A DNA stretch of 52,086 nucleotides. It comes from an uncultured Lachnospiraceae bacterium. Its GTDB lineage: Bacteria; Bacillota; Clostridia; Lachnospirales; Lachnospiraceae. Shown piece after piece: positions 42,211 through 51,397 of the stretch. Position 1 is the stretch's first letter. Every line of letters begins with the position of its first letter. A program made the position numbers and the translations under genes. The DNA lies in the NCBI GenBank assembly GCA_910579615.1, contig CAJTUA010000029.1, positions 1 to 52,086 of the forward strand. Reading direction: 5' to 3'. The notes under the pieces are model-generated. The model searched no databases. It worked only from the letters and a program-made list of their open reading frames with translations, and was not told the DNA's origin.

Positions 42211-42954
42211 TTATCCCAAAAGGGCATCCACGCTTTCTTTCATCACTTTTGCAATGTCATCGTTGATTACCAGTTCTGCCTCTTTGTCCGCCGATGTCAC
42301 ACTCTTATTGATTAGCACCAAATGCTTCCCGCGGAAATAGTGGATAAGCCCCGCCGCCGGGTACACCACAAGGGAAGTTCCGCCGATTATCAGCATGTCC
42401 GCCGCCTCAATCGCGTGCACCGCCGCCGTAATCGTCTTTTGGTCAAGCCCCTCCTCGTAAAGCACAACATCCGGTTTAATCTTCCCGCCACATTTCTCGC
42501 AGTGCGGAACCCCATCCGCATCATGCACATACTCCATCGGGTAAAACTGTCCGCATTCTGTACAATAATTGCGCAGCACTGAGCCATGCAGCTCATGGAC
42601 TACCCTGCTACCTGCCGCTTGGTGCAACCCGTCAATATTCTGCGTCACAACCGCTTTTAACTTCCCCATCTCTTCCAGCTTTGCAAGCGCAATATGGCAA
42701 TCGTTCGGCTTTGCCTGCGGATATAGCAGATGTTCCTTGTAAAAATCGTAAAATTCCTCCGGATAACGCACATAAAATGTGTGTGATACCAGCTGTTCGG
42801 GCGTCAGCTGCGTCCTAAGCTTCTGGCTGAAAATCCCGCCCGAGCTGCGGAAATCCGGGATATTGCTTGCCGTCGAGACACCCGCACCCCCAAAAAATAC
42901 AATATTATTGCTCTCCCGCAGCATCTGTGTGAGGCGTGCCGTTTTTTCCTCCAT
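42211..42954 (-). CDS. cobB: NAD-dependent protein deacylase (sirtuin)
   Basis: A 247-residue SIR2 protein: GAGVSTASNIPDFRS (NAD binding), TQNIDGLH, catalytic His in VHELHGSVLRN, zinc Cys pairs CTEC and CEKC, and GGTSLVVYPAA. It removes acyl groups from lysines with NAD. AAGGAGA precedes the ATG. Monocistronic. The gene symbol is for the orthologous bacterial class. Confidence 0.93.
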   Translation of the reverse strand: MEEKTARLTQMLRESNNIVFFGGAGVSTASNIPDFRSSGGIFSQKLRTQLTPEQLVSHTFYVRYPEEFYDFYKEHLLYPQAKPNDCHIALAKLEEMGKLKAVVTQNIDGLHQAAGSRVVHELHGSVLRNYCTECGQFYPMEYVHDADGVPHCEKCGGKIKPDVVLYEEGLDQKTITAAVHAIEAADMLIIGGTSLVVYPAAGLIHYFRGKHLVLINKSVTSADKEAELVINDDIAKVMKESVDALLG

Positions 42955-43246
42955 TCACATCTTCTCCTTTCCATATTTTTATTATACCAAAGTCAAGGAA
43001 GAAAGCAACGTTTTTTCCCGGAAAATTTATCCTTGTTTCCATGTTTTACATTTTGGGCGGATTGTTTTTGTGAGGACAAGTCCAGAAACTGCTTCGCTGC
43101 GTGCAGAACACATGTACATACTTCCGGATGCCGCTTCATTTGCATATCCGGAATGCATGAATGCATATGGAAATTCAGGATTGACAATCGTCCCAAAACA
43201 TACTACGATACATTAAGGAACAAAAAAAATCCCATGGAGGTACTAT
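42955..43246. other. Intergenic region between sirtuin and VOC genes
   Basis: About 290 bp of divergent upstream sequence. I see no gene and no structure I can support; it must hold the two divergent promoters. Confidence 0.4.
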
Positions 43247-43642
43247 ATGAAACTTGGCGAAGTCAGCCTGCTGACAAACGATGTCCCAAGGCTCGCGGAA
43301 TTCTACAAGCAGCTGCTCGAAACAGAAAACGGAAGCAACGATGAGGTACACCAGACCATCATTGGCGAGGAAACCATGCTCACCATTTACAATGACGGTT
43401 CCACCAAAAACAATCAGAACCAGAATATCTGCCTGGCTTTCACCGTGGAGGATATTGAAAAAGAATATGAGAAAGTCTCCGCACTCGGGGTCAAAATAAT
43501 TGAAAAACCGACTGCCCGTCCCTGGGGCGCTATCAATATGAGCTTTTATGACCCGGACGGGAATGTGATTTACCTGCGGAGTTTTGGAGCTGCGGAGGGA
43601 TTGCCTGCCTATACGCCAATCCCGCAACGAGAGGAATTATGA
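43247..43642 (+). CDS. VOC family protein (glyoxalase/bleomycin-resistance fold)
   Basis: A 131-residue single-domain VOC protein: MKLGEVSLLTNDVPRLAEFY start, TFTVEDIEKEYEKVSALGVK-like middle and SFYDPDGNVIYL end. GGAGG precedes the ATG. Its stop overlaps the start of the TtcA-like gene by 4 bp (ATGA), so the two are co-translated. Specific substrate unknown. Confidence 0.88.
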   Translation: MKLGEVSLLTNDVPRLAEFYKQLLETENGSNDEVHQTIIGEETMLTIYNDGSTKNNQNQNICLAFTVEDIEKEYEKVSALGVKIIEKPTARPWGAINMSFYDPDGNVIYLRSFGAAEGLPAYTPIPQREEL

Positions 43643-44355
43643 CACTGCAGCAGGTAATGAGCCAGGTACGGCGCGCACTTGACGATTATCATATGATTCA
43701 GGAAAATGACTGCATTGCCATCGGCATGTCCGGGGGCAAGGACAGCCTCACGCTCCTTAGCGCCCTGCATGGGTTGGCACGCTTTTACCCGAAACCGTTC
43801 ACATTGCACGCCGTCACAGTTGACCTTGGCTTTGGCAATGTTGATTTCGGCCAGATTCAGGCGCTTTGTGATGGGCTTGACGTTCCGTACACCATTGTAA
43901 AAACCGGGATTGCCCAAATTGTATTTCAGGAGCGAAAAGAAGAAAACCCCTGCTCCCTCTGTGCTAAGCTTCGCAAGGGCGCGCTGAACAATGCCATGAA
44001 GGAAGCCGGCTGCAATAAAATTGCCTACGCGCACCACCGGGACGATGTAATTGCAACGATGTTCCTCTCCCTTTTTTATGAGGGACGCTTCCAGACCCTT
44101 GAGCCAGTGACATATCTTGACCGGAGCGGGCTCACGCTCATCCGCCCGCTGCTCTACATGAAGGAAGCGGATATTATCGGATTTGCCAACAAAGCCCATC
44201 TTCCGGTCGTAAAAAGCCCCTGTCCGGCGGACGGCAGAACACGCCGCCAGTACGTGGAGGAGCTTATGCACCGCTTAAACCGCGAAAATCCGGGGATTTG
44301 CGAGCGGATTTTTACGGCAATCCGCACAGGGAAATTGAATGGCTGGGAGCGCTGA
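43639..44355 (+). CDS. TtcA/TilS-like ATP-pyrophosphatase, tRNA 2-thiocytidine biosynthesis type
   Basis: A 238-residue N-type ATP-pyrophosphatase: PP-loop SGGKDSLTLLSAL, CSLCAKLRKGAL (the paired Cys of TtcA-type enzymes), AYAHHRDDVIATMFLSL and KSPCPADGRTRR. TtcA-type enzymes thiolate tRNA cytidine 32 and carry an iron-sulphur cluster. It is shorter than E. coli TtcA but typical of the clostridial form. It overlaps the VOC gene and converges on the next gene with an 11-bp gap. Confidence 0.85.
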   Translation: MTLQQVMSQVRRALDDYHMIQENDCIAIGMSGGKDSLTLLSALHGLARFYPKPFTLHAVTVDLGFGNVDFGQIQALCDGLDVPYTIVKTGIAQIVFQERKEENPCSLCAKLRKGALNNAMKEAGCNKIAYAHHRDDVIATMFLSLFYEGRFQTLEPVTYLDRSGLTLIRPLLYMKEADIIGFANKAHLPVVKSPCPADGRTRRQYVEELMHRLNRENPGICERIFTAIRTGKLNGWER

Positions 44356-44366
44356 CCAAGGGCAGG

Positions 44367-44756
44367 CTATTTTCCCGGCGGCGTGCGCAGCCAATTTGTC
44401 AGCGGGTCGATTTGCTTTGCCTGCGCGATGATAGCATCTTTGTTTGCTGTCAGGTAAAGCTTAAGCCCCGCTACCTCTTCCTCTGAAAAACCACTGACAT
44501 GCTCTAGCGTGCCATCCGGTACAATTCCCTCCGCGATATCTTCCCCGCGCAAAAAGGATACTCTTGCATAGCTTTTCCCGTTTTTCTTAAGCAGGCTGGA
44601 AACAAGCATACGGATTTCTTCGGGTTTTGGAAGGGGGTTTCCCTGTCCTGTCAAAGCGTTGTTTCTCTGTGCGGGCTTTTTGCTGTTCTCTTTTTTCACA
44701 ACCTTTTCTTCGCGGATGTCTTCTCCATCAAAGAAAAATCTTTTTACAATTGCCAT
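44367..44756 (-). CDS. Hypothetical 129-residue protein
   Basis: A charged soluble protein with a basic N-terminal tail (VVKKENSKKPAQRNN) and a C-terminal acidic domain (GFSEEEVAGLKLYLTANKDA). I do not recognise it. The ATG at 44756 (MAIVKRFFFDG) is preceded by AAAGGAG. No membrane segment or signal peptide is visible. It ends 11 bp from the convergent TtcA-like gene. Confidence 0.65.
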   Translation of the reverse strand: MAIVKRFFFDGEDIREEKVVKKENSKKPAQRNNALTGQGNPLPKPEEIRMLVSSLLKKNGKSYARVSFLRGEDIAEGIVPDGTLEHVSGFSEEEVAGLKLYLTANKDAIIAQAKQIDPLTNWLRTPPGK

Positions 44757-44969
44757 GGGGTCTCCTTTTTATCTGGGTTGATGCGCTTCTAATTTTCTGG
44801 TTTGCTGCACTTTACCTTTTGCAGTTTCCTGCAATTTACGGCAAAGCCAATTATACATCTTTTTTTGAAAAACATCAATCTATCTTTCCAAAATGACCCC
44901 TTTGTGCTAAAATATAAAAAACATTACCGGGCAGTTTTCAGACATACCCTACGAAAGCGAGGTTTTACT

Positions 44970-46415
44970 ATGTCCGCAACTCCTTACAAATCCCAGACAA
45001 CATCCGCGCGCAAACAGATGCGTTCCTGGATGCGCCAAGAGTATTCACGTCTTAACTACCTGCTTGGCGTTATGGCTTTTTGTGTGGTTTTTTATAGTTT
45101 TTTTTATTCATTATCGTACAAAAGATCTACTTCCCCTGGCATTGTCGCCGGAGTTGCTGTTATTCTTTTTGTCTTTGTGGTGTTGCCGCATCTGCTTTGC
45201 ACCAAATTCGCGATAAAACATTCTGCGGTTGGCCGTCAGCTCAAAAGCTTCGGCGATTTCAACACAGTGTATGCCGAAATCCTCACCGCGTTGCAATCAC
45301 CCCTTTATACCAACGGCACAGAAATTATCAGTGGAAAATACATTTTTCTCATGACCGAGCCGCCGCACGCACCGCAATTCCCTGCCTTCCAAAATCCCGG
45401 AAGGCTTCTTGTGCTTCCGGTGGAATGGTTGGCACGGGTATCCATCAAGCCAAACGAGCCTTATCCAGACGAAATGAATACCGTGATTTTCCGGACGCAG
45501 CACCCGCTTGCAAATGCCACTTCCTCCAATAGCGTATACACAATGACCATACATATGGACGCGGATGCGACGGCAGAACTCGTAGACACAATCACGGCAC
45601 ACATAACTTCGGAACCCTTTGCAGAGGAAATCTTCCGTTCCTGCACACAATCCGCCGCCCCGAAAAAACACGCAGCTGCAAACTCCTACCCATTCAAATC
45701 AACGCGCACCCCTGCTGCCCGCTTTGCAGCGCGGTTTCGTTCCAATCCGCTGCGTGAACTTCGCGCCGGGAAAATGCGCGTATTCCGGCTTGTTATCCTA
45801 TTCATCGTCCTTGTTAATGTCGGTGCAATGCTGTTTTTGTATTTTCTGCAAAAAAACCATACCTTATCCACCCTCCCACGGGATTTTATCCGCTTTATCC
45901 ACCGCGATGTACTCGGCAACCCGCAGGCACTTGCCTTTTTGCTTGCCCTGCTTGCATTTTACCTGATTCCAGCCATAGCCATTTATGTGTTGATACAGCG
46001 TTGGTACCGCGGATTTTTGGCAGAATACGAGAAGCTCCCGCAGCAGGAGCAACAGGAGCTTCTCGAAAAACTCTGTGACAATTTTGAAACAGGTCAGCCC
46101 GTGGTCATTTACACCGAACGCTGTTTTTGTTTCCGTGACGCGCACAGATTTTCTTTCCAGGTTTTATTGCCTTATTCGTCCGTGCTCTGGATGTACCGCT
46201 CACACAATTTTTTCCAGATAAACAATTCTCCTTCGGGGCTTAGCACGGAAGTGAATTTTTACCGTCTCATTGTCCGCACGGAAAACCGGAAAAAATACTG
46301 CATCCCTTCCGGCGATGAGCCAAAGCTTTCCAAGCGCATCCCGGATGCCGTCGTAGGGTACGGGGACATCCAACGGGAGACTTATCTTGACAAAGTCCGC
46401 GAACGGAAAAAATAA
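44970..46415 (+). CDS. Membrane protein with two paired-TM units, unknown function
   Basis: A 481-residue protein starting MSATPYKSQT; the frame opens 56 codons earlier without a ribosome site, and GCGAGG precedes this ATG. Membrane segments lie at about residues 34-52 and 62-80, then 272-293 and 315-338. Each pair is followed by a soluble domain of 160-190 residues (one with FLMTEPPHAPQFPAF, the other with VLWMYRSHNFFQIN), so the protein is likely an internal duplication of a two-TM plus YcxB-like unit. Family name uncertain. Confidence 0.7.
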   Translation: MSATPYKSQTTSARKQMRSWMRQEYSRLNYLLGVMAFCVVFYSFFYSLSYKRSTSPGIVAGVAVILFVFVVLPHLLCTKFAIKHSAVGRQLKSFGDFNTVYAEILTALQSPLYTNGTEIISGKYIFLMTEPPHAPQFPAFQNPGRLLVLPVEWLARVSIKPNEPYPDEMNTVIFRTQHPLANATSSNSVYTMTIHMDADATAELVDTITAHITSEPFAEEIFRSCTQSAAPKKHAAANSYPFKSTRTPAARFAARFRSNPLRELRAGKMRVFRLVILFIVLVNVGAMLFLYFLQKNHTLSTLPRDFIRFIHRDVLGNPQALAFLLALLAFYLIPAIAIYVLIQRWYRGFLAEYEKLPQQEQQELLEKLCDNFETGQPVVIYTERCFCFRDAHRFSFQVLLPYSSVLWMYRSHNFFQINNSPSGLSTEVNFYRLIVRTENRKKYCIPSGDEPKLSKRIPDAVVGYGDIQRETYLDKVRERKK

Positions 46416-46454
46416 GAAACATAAAACAGCAGGTATTTGGAAATTGAAATAAAC

Positions 46455-47308
46455 TTACAAAATATAATCCGAAATGCAGTCATACCAATGTACATAAATG
46501 CTGCCGTCAACCGTTATTTTTTCGTTGTCTGGCAGCATTTCGCTCCATTTCTTTCCTCCGAAGCGCGATATTGCCCAATCATCACGGTTAAACCTTCGCC
46601 AAAGTATGGTTCTTCCATTTTTGTCGATATAACTTTCTGTCACAATCGCATCATCGAAGCTTTCTACGTCCATAACGCATATGGTATCATAGCTTTTTCC
46701 CGCGATTGTAACGCTGTAGCGCCCGACAACATCCAGGCTTCCGGAATTGGTACAATCCGCTTGGGATGTGATGTTCGCCCCATCCCGCTGCAAAAGCCCT
46801 TTCACCTTTACATGGATTTCATTCCCACAATTATCCTCGCCATATCCCCAGTTTTTTGTAAAGCTGTCCCCGTCAAGGAAGGTGTAGCATTTGCGCACAC
46901 CATTCTCCAGATGGCTCTCCGCCAGATAGCGGCTGTGCGTATCTGTCAGCTGTGCCACAAAACGGCGTTCCAATTCATTTACACTGCCTGTGCGGTAATA
47001 ATTTTCAGCATCATATTGTGTGGCAACAATCTCGACCCCTCGATTCCATGAACCTCCGCCCGTCCAGTCACTGCAAGCTCCGTGTATTCCGTGCGTTTGC
47101 GCGATGGCAGCTCATACAGCCCCCACGTCAGCTTTTCACCCAAGCGCGGAACAATCATCCATCCCTGCAGTTCCTCCCATACTGCCTCAAACGGCGCTTC
47201 CTGCGATTTTGTAATCGAATATTCCGGAAGAAATTCCGGGAGAATGGTATTTCTTTCTGTGCTGTTTCCCTTGTTTATGTTTTCCTGGTTTTTCATTTTT
47301 TCTCTCAA
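46455..47308 (-). pseudogene. Sigma-factor partner protein, split by a one-base frameshift
   Basis: Two frames form one protein. 47308-46979 gives PEFLPEYSITKSQEAPFEAV and TGRAEVHGIEG, then goes out of frame; the correct continuation (VEIVATQYDAENYYRTGSVN, then ELERRFVAQLTDTHSRYLAE) is in another frame and runs to 46455 (VHWYDCISDYIL). The break is in a four-base G run (plus strand C at 47036-47039), where one more G restores the frame. I recall similar sequences fused to or following ECF-like sigma factors in Bacillota. The TTG start overlaps the sigma stop. Sequencing error or slippage is possible. Confidence 0.7.
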
Positions 47309-47766
47309 TTCTTCCTTGCAGTATGCAGCCTGCTTTTCACCGTCCCAAGCGGCACCTGCAATTTCTCCGCAATCTCTGTCTGCGGCAATTCCTGAAAATA
47401 ATACAGCTTTAAAATATCCCTGTCCTTACCGGAAAGCTGTTCCAGGGTCTCCTGCACAACCAACTGTTCCCGCAGACCGCAGCGCCCATACGCCATAACA
47501 CGTTCCGAAAGCATTTCCACCGGAATCTCTGTCCGCGCTGCCCGCCGTCGGTAATAATCCACACATTTATTCCGGGCAATGCGAATTATCCACGCTTTGA
47601 ATACCAATCGGTTCATCATTGTGTCAAATTTGTGGTACGCTGTCAGGTAAGCTTCCTGCAGCACATCCTCCGCATCCGCCCGCGGTGAAATGCGGAAAAA
47701 TACGGTCCGCTCCACCGCACTCCTGCATTCCTGCAAAAGCAACTCAAATGCCTCTAACTTGTTCAT
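47305..47766 (-). CDS. ECF-like RNA polymerase sigma factor
   Basis: A 153-residue sigma-70 family protein: region 2 (ADAEDVLQEAYLTAYHKFDT, KAWIIRIARNKCVDYYRR) and region 4 (LSGKDRDILKLYYFQELPQT, EIAEKLQVPLGTVKSRLHTA). It ends shortly after region 4 with overlap into the next gene, so the partner protein may be its regulator or a former C-terminal extension. Transcription direction is away from the divergent TetR promoter. Target genes are not evident here. Confidence 0.85.
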   Translation of the reverse strand: MNKLEAFELLLQECRSAVERTVFFRISPRADAEDVLQEAYLTAYHKFDTMMNRLVFKAWIIRIARNKCVDYYRRRAARTEIPVEMLSERVMAYGRCGLREQLVVQETLEQLSGKDRDILKLYYFQELPQTEIAEKLQVPLGTVKSRLHTARKN

Positions 47767-47903
47767 AACGAAACCTCGTTTTCTGTAATACTTGTTTATT
47801 ACCTTCGTACATTCTCTTATATTGTTTTGTTCTTCTACATATATAGACGTTTCCAGAGCGGAAAAGGTTCAAAATTTTTTTGTCAGTTACACCAAAAATA
47901 TTA

Positions 47904-47956
47904 TTGACAACATTGCTCTTCCTTCATATAATTGAACTGTGAGTTTAATTATATGA
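47904..47956 (+). promoter_or_regulatory. Consensus promoter with overlapping inverted repeat (TetR-type operator)
   Basis: TTGACA (47904-47909), 17-bp spacer, TATAAT (47927-47932). A dyad CATATAATT ... AATTATATG (about 47925-47956) covers the -10 and the start, as in self-repressed tetR-type genes. The repressor gene downstream is damaged, so this promoter is probably constitutive now. Confidence 0.75.
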
Positions 47957-47966
47957 AGGAGACACA

Positions 47967-48384
47967 ATGGAACGCAGAAAAAAGAACCCAAAAGCATACA
48001 CCGGGAAAACATTGCATCTGCCGGGGGCTGGTGCAGTACCAAGAGGGATTCCCCTTTTATTTTAAAATGGTATTGGATAAAATCAATATTAATTTTGAAA
48101 ATTGTGACTACCTGCCCGAAGAAAAGGAAACTTATCAAGTCGGGGAAGAAATGAACGAAAAAATAAAGGACTTCTTGATTTCCGGCATGGAAAAAGGTGA
48201 TTTGCGTGATAACCTGGAAATCACGCCTACCATATTTAATTTTGGGGGTATGCTTGCCGGAATCATCCAACTGTCCGCAAATAAAGAAGAATACATAAAA
48301 AGTGAAATGGGTTTATCGAAAAATCCGTTTTTGGAGTATGGATTCCATATGTTATATTGTTCGATTGAAAATAAGAAAAATTGA
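47967..48384 (+). pseudogene. TetR/AcrR-type regulator with deleted DNA-binding domain
   Basis: The 5' piece from 47967 (MERRKKNPKAYTGKT) looks like a TetR N-terminus. The next codons are foreign, and the C-terminal part (EGFPFYFKMVLDKININFEN, EEMNEKIKDFLISGMEKGDL) continues in another frame to 48384. The helix-turn-helix between them is missing. A TetR-type operator sits on its promoter and the FMN-binding gene follows by 58 bp, so the relic probably once repressed that operon. Confidence 0.65.
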
Positions 48385-48442
48385 CAGTGAATAAAAAAGA
48401 AACTTCAAAACAGATAAGTAAAAGGATTGTGAGGTATTTGAA

Positions 48443-48847
48443 ATGAAATTAACTCGAAGAAAATGGTTTATTTCGCTTGTTTTATTCTTTTTTCTCGTTG
48501 GTCTGATTTTTGCAATGTTCTATCTAAAAAGTGTTGCAGATTATAAAAAAGCAATAAAGGATACTTCTTTTATCGGCATAAATATTTCTACGATTTCTGA
48601 TGGAAGTTATATTGGAGAATATGACGTGGATTTTATATATGCAAAAGTTAAAGTGACTGTTCAAAGCGGAAAAATCACAGATATTGAGATTTTGGAGCAT
48701 AAAAACGAACGTGGAGAACCTGCGGAAGCCATTGTAGGGCAAATTGTCAGGGAACAAGAAATAAATGTCGATGCAATATCCGGTGCAACTAATTCAAGCA
48801 TTGTTATAAAGAAAGCGGTTGAAAATGCCCTTATCGAAAAAAAATAA
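48443..48847 (+). CDS. Membrane-anchored FMN-binding domain protein
   Basis: A 134-residue protein: N-terminal signal anchor (residues 8-28) and an extracytoplasmic FMN_bind domain (DGSYIGEYDVDFIYAKVKVT, then SGATNSSIVIKKAVENAL). The SGAT(S/T) motif is where FMN is covalently attached in NqrC/RnfG-type proteins. A role in flavin electron transfer at the membrane is likely; partner unknown. The start ATG is preceded by a weak GTGAGG. The gene probably belongs to the promoter now lacking its TetR repressor. Confidence 0.8.
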   Translation: MKLTRRKWFISLVLFFFLVGLIFAMFYLKSVADYKKAIKDTSFIGINISTISDGSYIGEYDVDFIYAKVKVTVQSGKITDIEILEHKNERGEPAEAIVGQIVREQEINVDAISGATNSSIVIKKAVENALIEKK

Positions 48848-48894
48848 AATAGCTACTAAGGAATCCGGTCAATTCCAAAGACCGCAAAAAGCAA

Positions 48895-48928
48895 AATCCC
48901 CCAAGAGGCGACACCCTCTTGGGGGATT
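48895..48928 (+). terminator. Terminator after the FMN-binding gene
   Basis: Perfect 14-bp stem (AATCCCCCAAGAGG and CCTCTTGGGGGATT) with a six-base loop, followed by GTTT. Confidence 0.85.
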
Positions 48929-49024
48929 GTTTACCAAAAATACGAGAATGTGAAACTTTTTCTTCTTAAAATACTTTTTCTTCCTGACTTGCTTTTCGAA
49001 CCGAAAGTAATATTTTTTCCGCTA

Positions 49025-49759
49025 CTATTTCTGCAGTGCCTTGATTGTACTTGCCCCGACACCCCAGACCTCATTTTCCTTCGTCCAGCCTTTCTTCCGC
49101 CAGTACGCCGCTGTGACTTTTGCTGTTCCGCTGCCATACACGCCATCCACGGTAAGCGCCGGACCTGTAATATACCCCGCTGCAATCTGCGCATTCAGTT
49201 TCAGCTGGAGCCACGCGATTGAATACCGGTCCGATGTCTTCTTAATCTTTTTCGTGCTTGGCACCGGAAGCATCTTTTCATCATATTTGATTTTCGGGTG
49301 CATATACCAGTGTGTCCACGGTCTGCCTTTCAGCGCTGTAATGCATGTTCCGTAATCAAATCCCCGCGCCTCCACCACATACCCGCCGCCGATATACACG
49401 CCGACATGTCCTTTATACCGCACGCACACGCCTGGCATTTCCGGGATGGTTCCAATCGCCCCCTTGAGCGTTGCGGCATCATATGCAGCGTCCGCTGTCG
49501 TATCATAAGTTTCCCCAGTCTGCTCCCGAATTGCCCACTCCACTAAACCGTGGCAGTCCGTTGCCTGTCTCCCAATCCACGACAGTACGGCAGGCTGCCG
49601 TTTTAACGTAAACCATCCGCCGGGGTTTCGCTTTGCCAGGTCATTGTACATCGCCTGTGTCAGCACCCTCCCGCTCGTGCCCATCACATATGGCACACCT
49701 ACTTTCTCAATGCAGAACTTTGCCAGTTCCGCATTCTCCATTTGCTTTTTAGCTATCAT
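49025..49759 (-). CDS. NlpC/P60-like cysteine peptidase with peptidoglycan-binding end
   Basis: A 244-residue protein. The catalytic Cys lies in RQATDCHGLVEWAIREQTG and the His in YKGHVGVYIGGGYVVEARG, as in NlpC/P60 cell-wall peptidases. Residues about 180-244 (IAWLQLKLNAQIAAG, then VDGVYGSGTAKVTAAY) form a peptidoglycan-binding repeat. No signal peptide is visible, as in phage-derived lysins. GGAGGTTGAGGAT precedes the ATG. No phage structural genes are near. Confidence 0.8.
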   Translation of the reverse strand: MIAKKQMENAELAKFCIEKVGVPYVMGTSGRVLTQAMYNDLAKRNPGGWFTLKRQPAVLSWIGRQATDCHGLVEWAIREQTGETYDTTADAAYDAATLKGAIGTIPEMPGVCVRYKGHVGVYIGGGYVVEARGFDYGTCITALKGRPWTHWYMHPKIKYDEKMLPVPSTKKIKKTSDRYSIAWLQLKLNAQIAAGYITGPALTVDGVYGSGTAKVTAAYWRKKGWTKENEVWGVGASTIKALQK

Positions 49760-50159
49760 ATCCTCAACCTCCTTTCCTTGTCAGCCCGAACCGCAGCAAC
49801 GTTGGACTACCTTATCAAAGCCCGCCATTATGGCAAACTATGACAAGCAGGAGAGCCTATCCCCTTAAACGACTCATTCGTTATGGTGCTGTACTGCCGT
49901 AAACAGCAGGTACATTCCACTACATTATTATGATTGCTCAGACATTCTGTGAGTTGACCAATTTAATATTTTATCCGCCAGATTATCTCATCCTTCCACT
50001 ATGTTGAGAGACATTTTCGAGACATAGCACCCTCAAGATGCTTTTGTTTTTCTTCCTTTATTATTATCTCTTTTTATTCAGAATCTCAGGCTTTTCTTTT
50101 ATTGAATTTCCAAATTTCAAAGTAGATGTGCTACTGGTTGAATTTTATTGAATTTTTGA
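49760..50159. other. Gene-poor region
   Basis: About 400 bp between the NlpC/P60 start and the promoter of the C39-like gene. I see no gene with a ribosome site. The 11-mer GTGCTACTGGT occurs at 50128-50138 and again at 50201-50211, flanking the promoter of the next gene. Confidence 0.4.
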
Positions 50160-50188
50160 TTGACGTCTCTTAAAAAACTGTATAGAAT
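50160..50188 (+). promoter_or_regulatory. Promoter of the C39-like peptidase gene
   Basis: TTGACG (50160-50165), a 17-bp spacer and TAGAAT (50183-50188), about 70 bp before the ATG. The 11-bp direct repeat GTGCTACTGGT brackets the promoter. Confidence 0.65.
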
Positions 50189-50260
50189 AGATACAGAAAG
50201 GTGCTACTGGTAGACAGTCAGCCAAAATATAAGCGCGGAAATAGTAGTTAGGAAACTGGA

Positions 50261-50617
50261 ATGAGAGAAATCAAATATATCAAACAACCAACGGATTATT
50301 TGTGCGGACAGGCATGTCTTGCAATGATTGCGAATGTTTCGGAAAATGACGTTATTCAGGTGACGCATAATGATAAAGGAAGTGGAAAAAAAGATGTTGC
50401 CAAAGCATTGGAGCATTATGGTATCACTCTGGCGAAAACCATGATAAAGGCAGATAATTCCATGCCATTGCCATCAGTGTGCATTCTGAAAGTATTATTA
50501 CCAAAATACGGACATTGCTTTTTATATTATTATGGAAAATACTATGATTCAAAATTTGGGCTGATGGACGAACTATATGGCAAAGCAAGGATTCCGTCTT
50601 ATTGGAATTATTTATAG
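50261..50617 (+). CDS. C39-like cysteine peptidase domain protein
   Basis: A 118-residue protein made of one domain: KQPTDYLCGQACLAMIANVS is the Gln-to-Cys start of the C39/bacteriocin-processing peptidase fold (Cys15), and YGHCFLYYYGKYYDSKFG supplies His and Asp. Proteins of this size are free-standing. The peptide substrate is unknown; a role in peptide maturation is possible. GGAAACTGGA precedes the ATG. Confidence 0.75.
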   Translation: MREIKYIKQPTDYLCGQACLAMIANVSENDVIQVTHNDKGSGKKDVAKALEHYGITLAKTMIKADNSMPLPSVCILKVLLPKYGHCFLYYYGKYYDSKFGLMDELYGKARIPSYWNYL

Positions 50618-50712
50618 AGGAATAATTGTTTTCAGAGTAGAAGAGATTCTTATTTATTTTCTTATTGAGATGTGGTATTGTATCCTATTTTTCACGAAAG
50701 GAAACAGACATA

Positions 50713-51159
50713 ATGATTGAATTGGTAAAGGCTAGTACATCGGATGCTTTGGTGATAAATGCTATTTCAAAACGTTCATTTGATAGCGATGTAGAGATAG
50801 GAGCACCTTCTAGGGGTGGTCCTCCTGGATATATGTCTATACAGTTTCACACAAAGATGGCAAGATTAAATCATTTATACAAATTGTTAGTTGATGGGCT
50901 TATTATAGGAGGTGCTATCCTATTTATAGATGGAGAAAAGTTGAATATAGGAAGAATTTTTATTAGTCCAGAACATCACAGAAAAGGGTATGGCATTTAT
51001 ATTATGCAAGAAATCGAAGGAATGTTTCCTACTGTAAAAGAATTCTATCTTGACACTCCTATTTGGAACATTCGCACAAATTCTTTTTATCAAAAGTTGG
51101 GTTATACCGAATATAAGAGAGAGGGGGAGTTTGTGTATTATACGAAAATGTTGTCATAA
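50713..51159 (+). CDS. GNAT family N-acetyltransferase
   Basis: A 148-residue acetyltransferase: acetyl-CoA loop (ISPEHHRKGYGIYIMQEIE) and the NSFYQKLGYTEY end typical of GNATs. The ATG at 50713 has GAAAGGA before it; the longer frame upstream has no ribosome site. Substrate unknown. Confidence 0.88.
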   Translation: MIELVKASTSDALVINAISKRSFDSDVEIGAPSRGGPPGYMSIQFHTKMARLNHLYKLLVDGLIIGGAILFIDGEKLNIGRIFISPEHHRKGYGIYIMQEIEGMFPTVKEFYLDTPIWNIRTNSFYQKLGYTEYKREGEFVYYTKMLS

Positions 51160-51214
51160 ATGGCTTCGTTATTATTGGAGTGGGGTGTGCGTCCTTAGTG
51201 GACTTTGCGTTTAG

Positions 51215-51397
51215 GCAAAAGCCAAAGTGATCTATGGAAGCGATACAGATGACATTATCAGTCAGTATATTATTCTCTGTAAAGTATTTAACGAACAGAT
51301 AAAACAGCATGGAATGACACAAAAGGCAGTTACGGAAACAATCCGCATATGCAAGGACAGGAATATTTTAAGGGAATATTTGCTTAACATATCATAA
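51215..51397 (+). pseudogene. C-terminal fragment of an Rpn/PD-(D/E)XK-type protein
   Basis: The frame reads VIYGSDTDDIISQYIILCKV, then AVTETIRICKDRNILREYLL, without a start codon. This matches the C-terminal part of Rpn-like (PD-(D/E)XK transposase-type) proteins common in clostridia. The catalytic part is missing. Confidence 0.55.
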
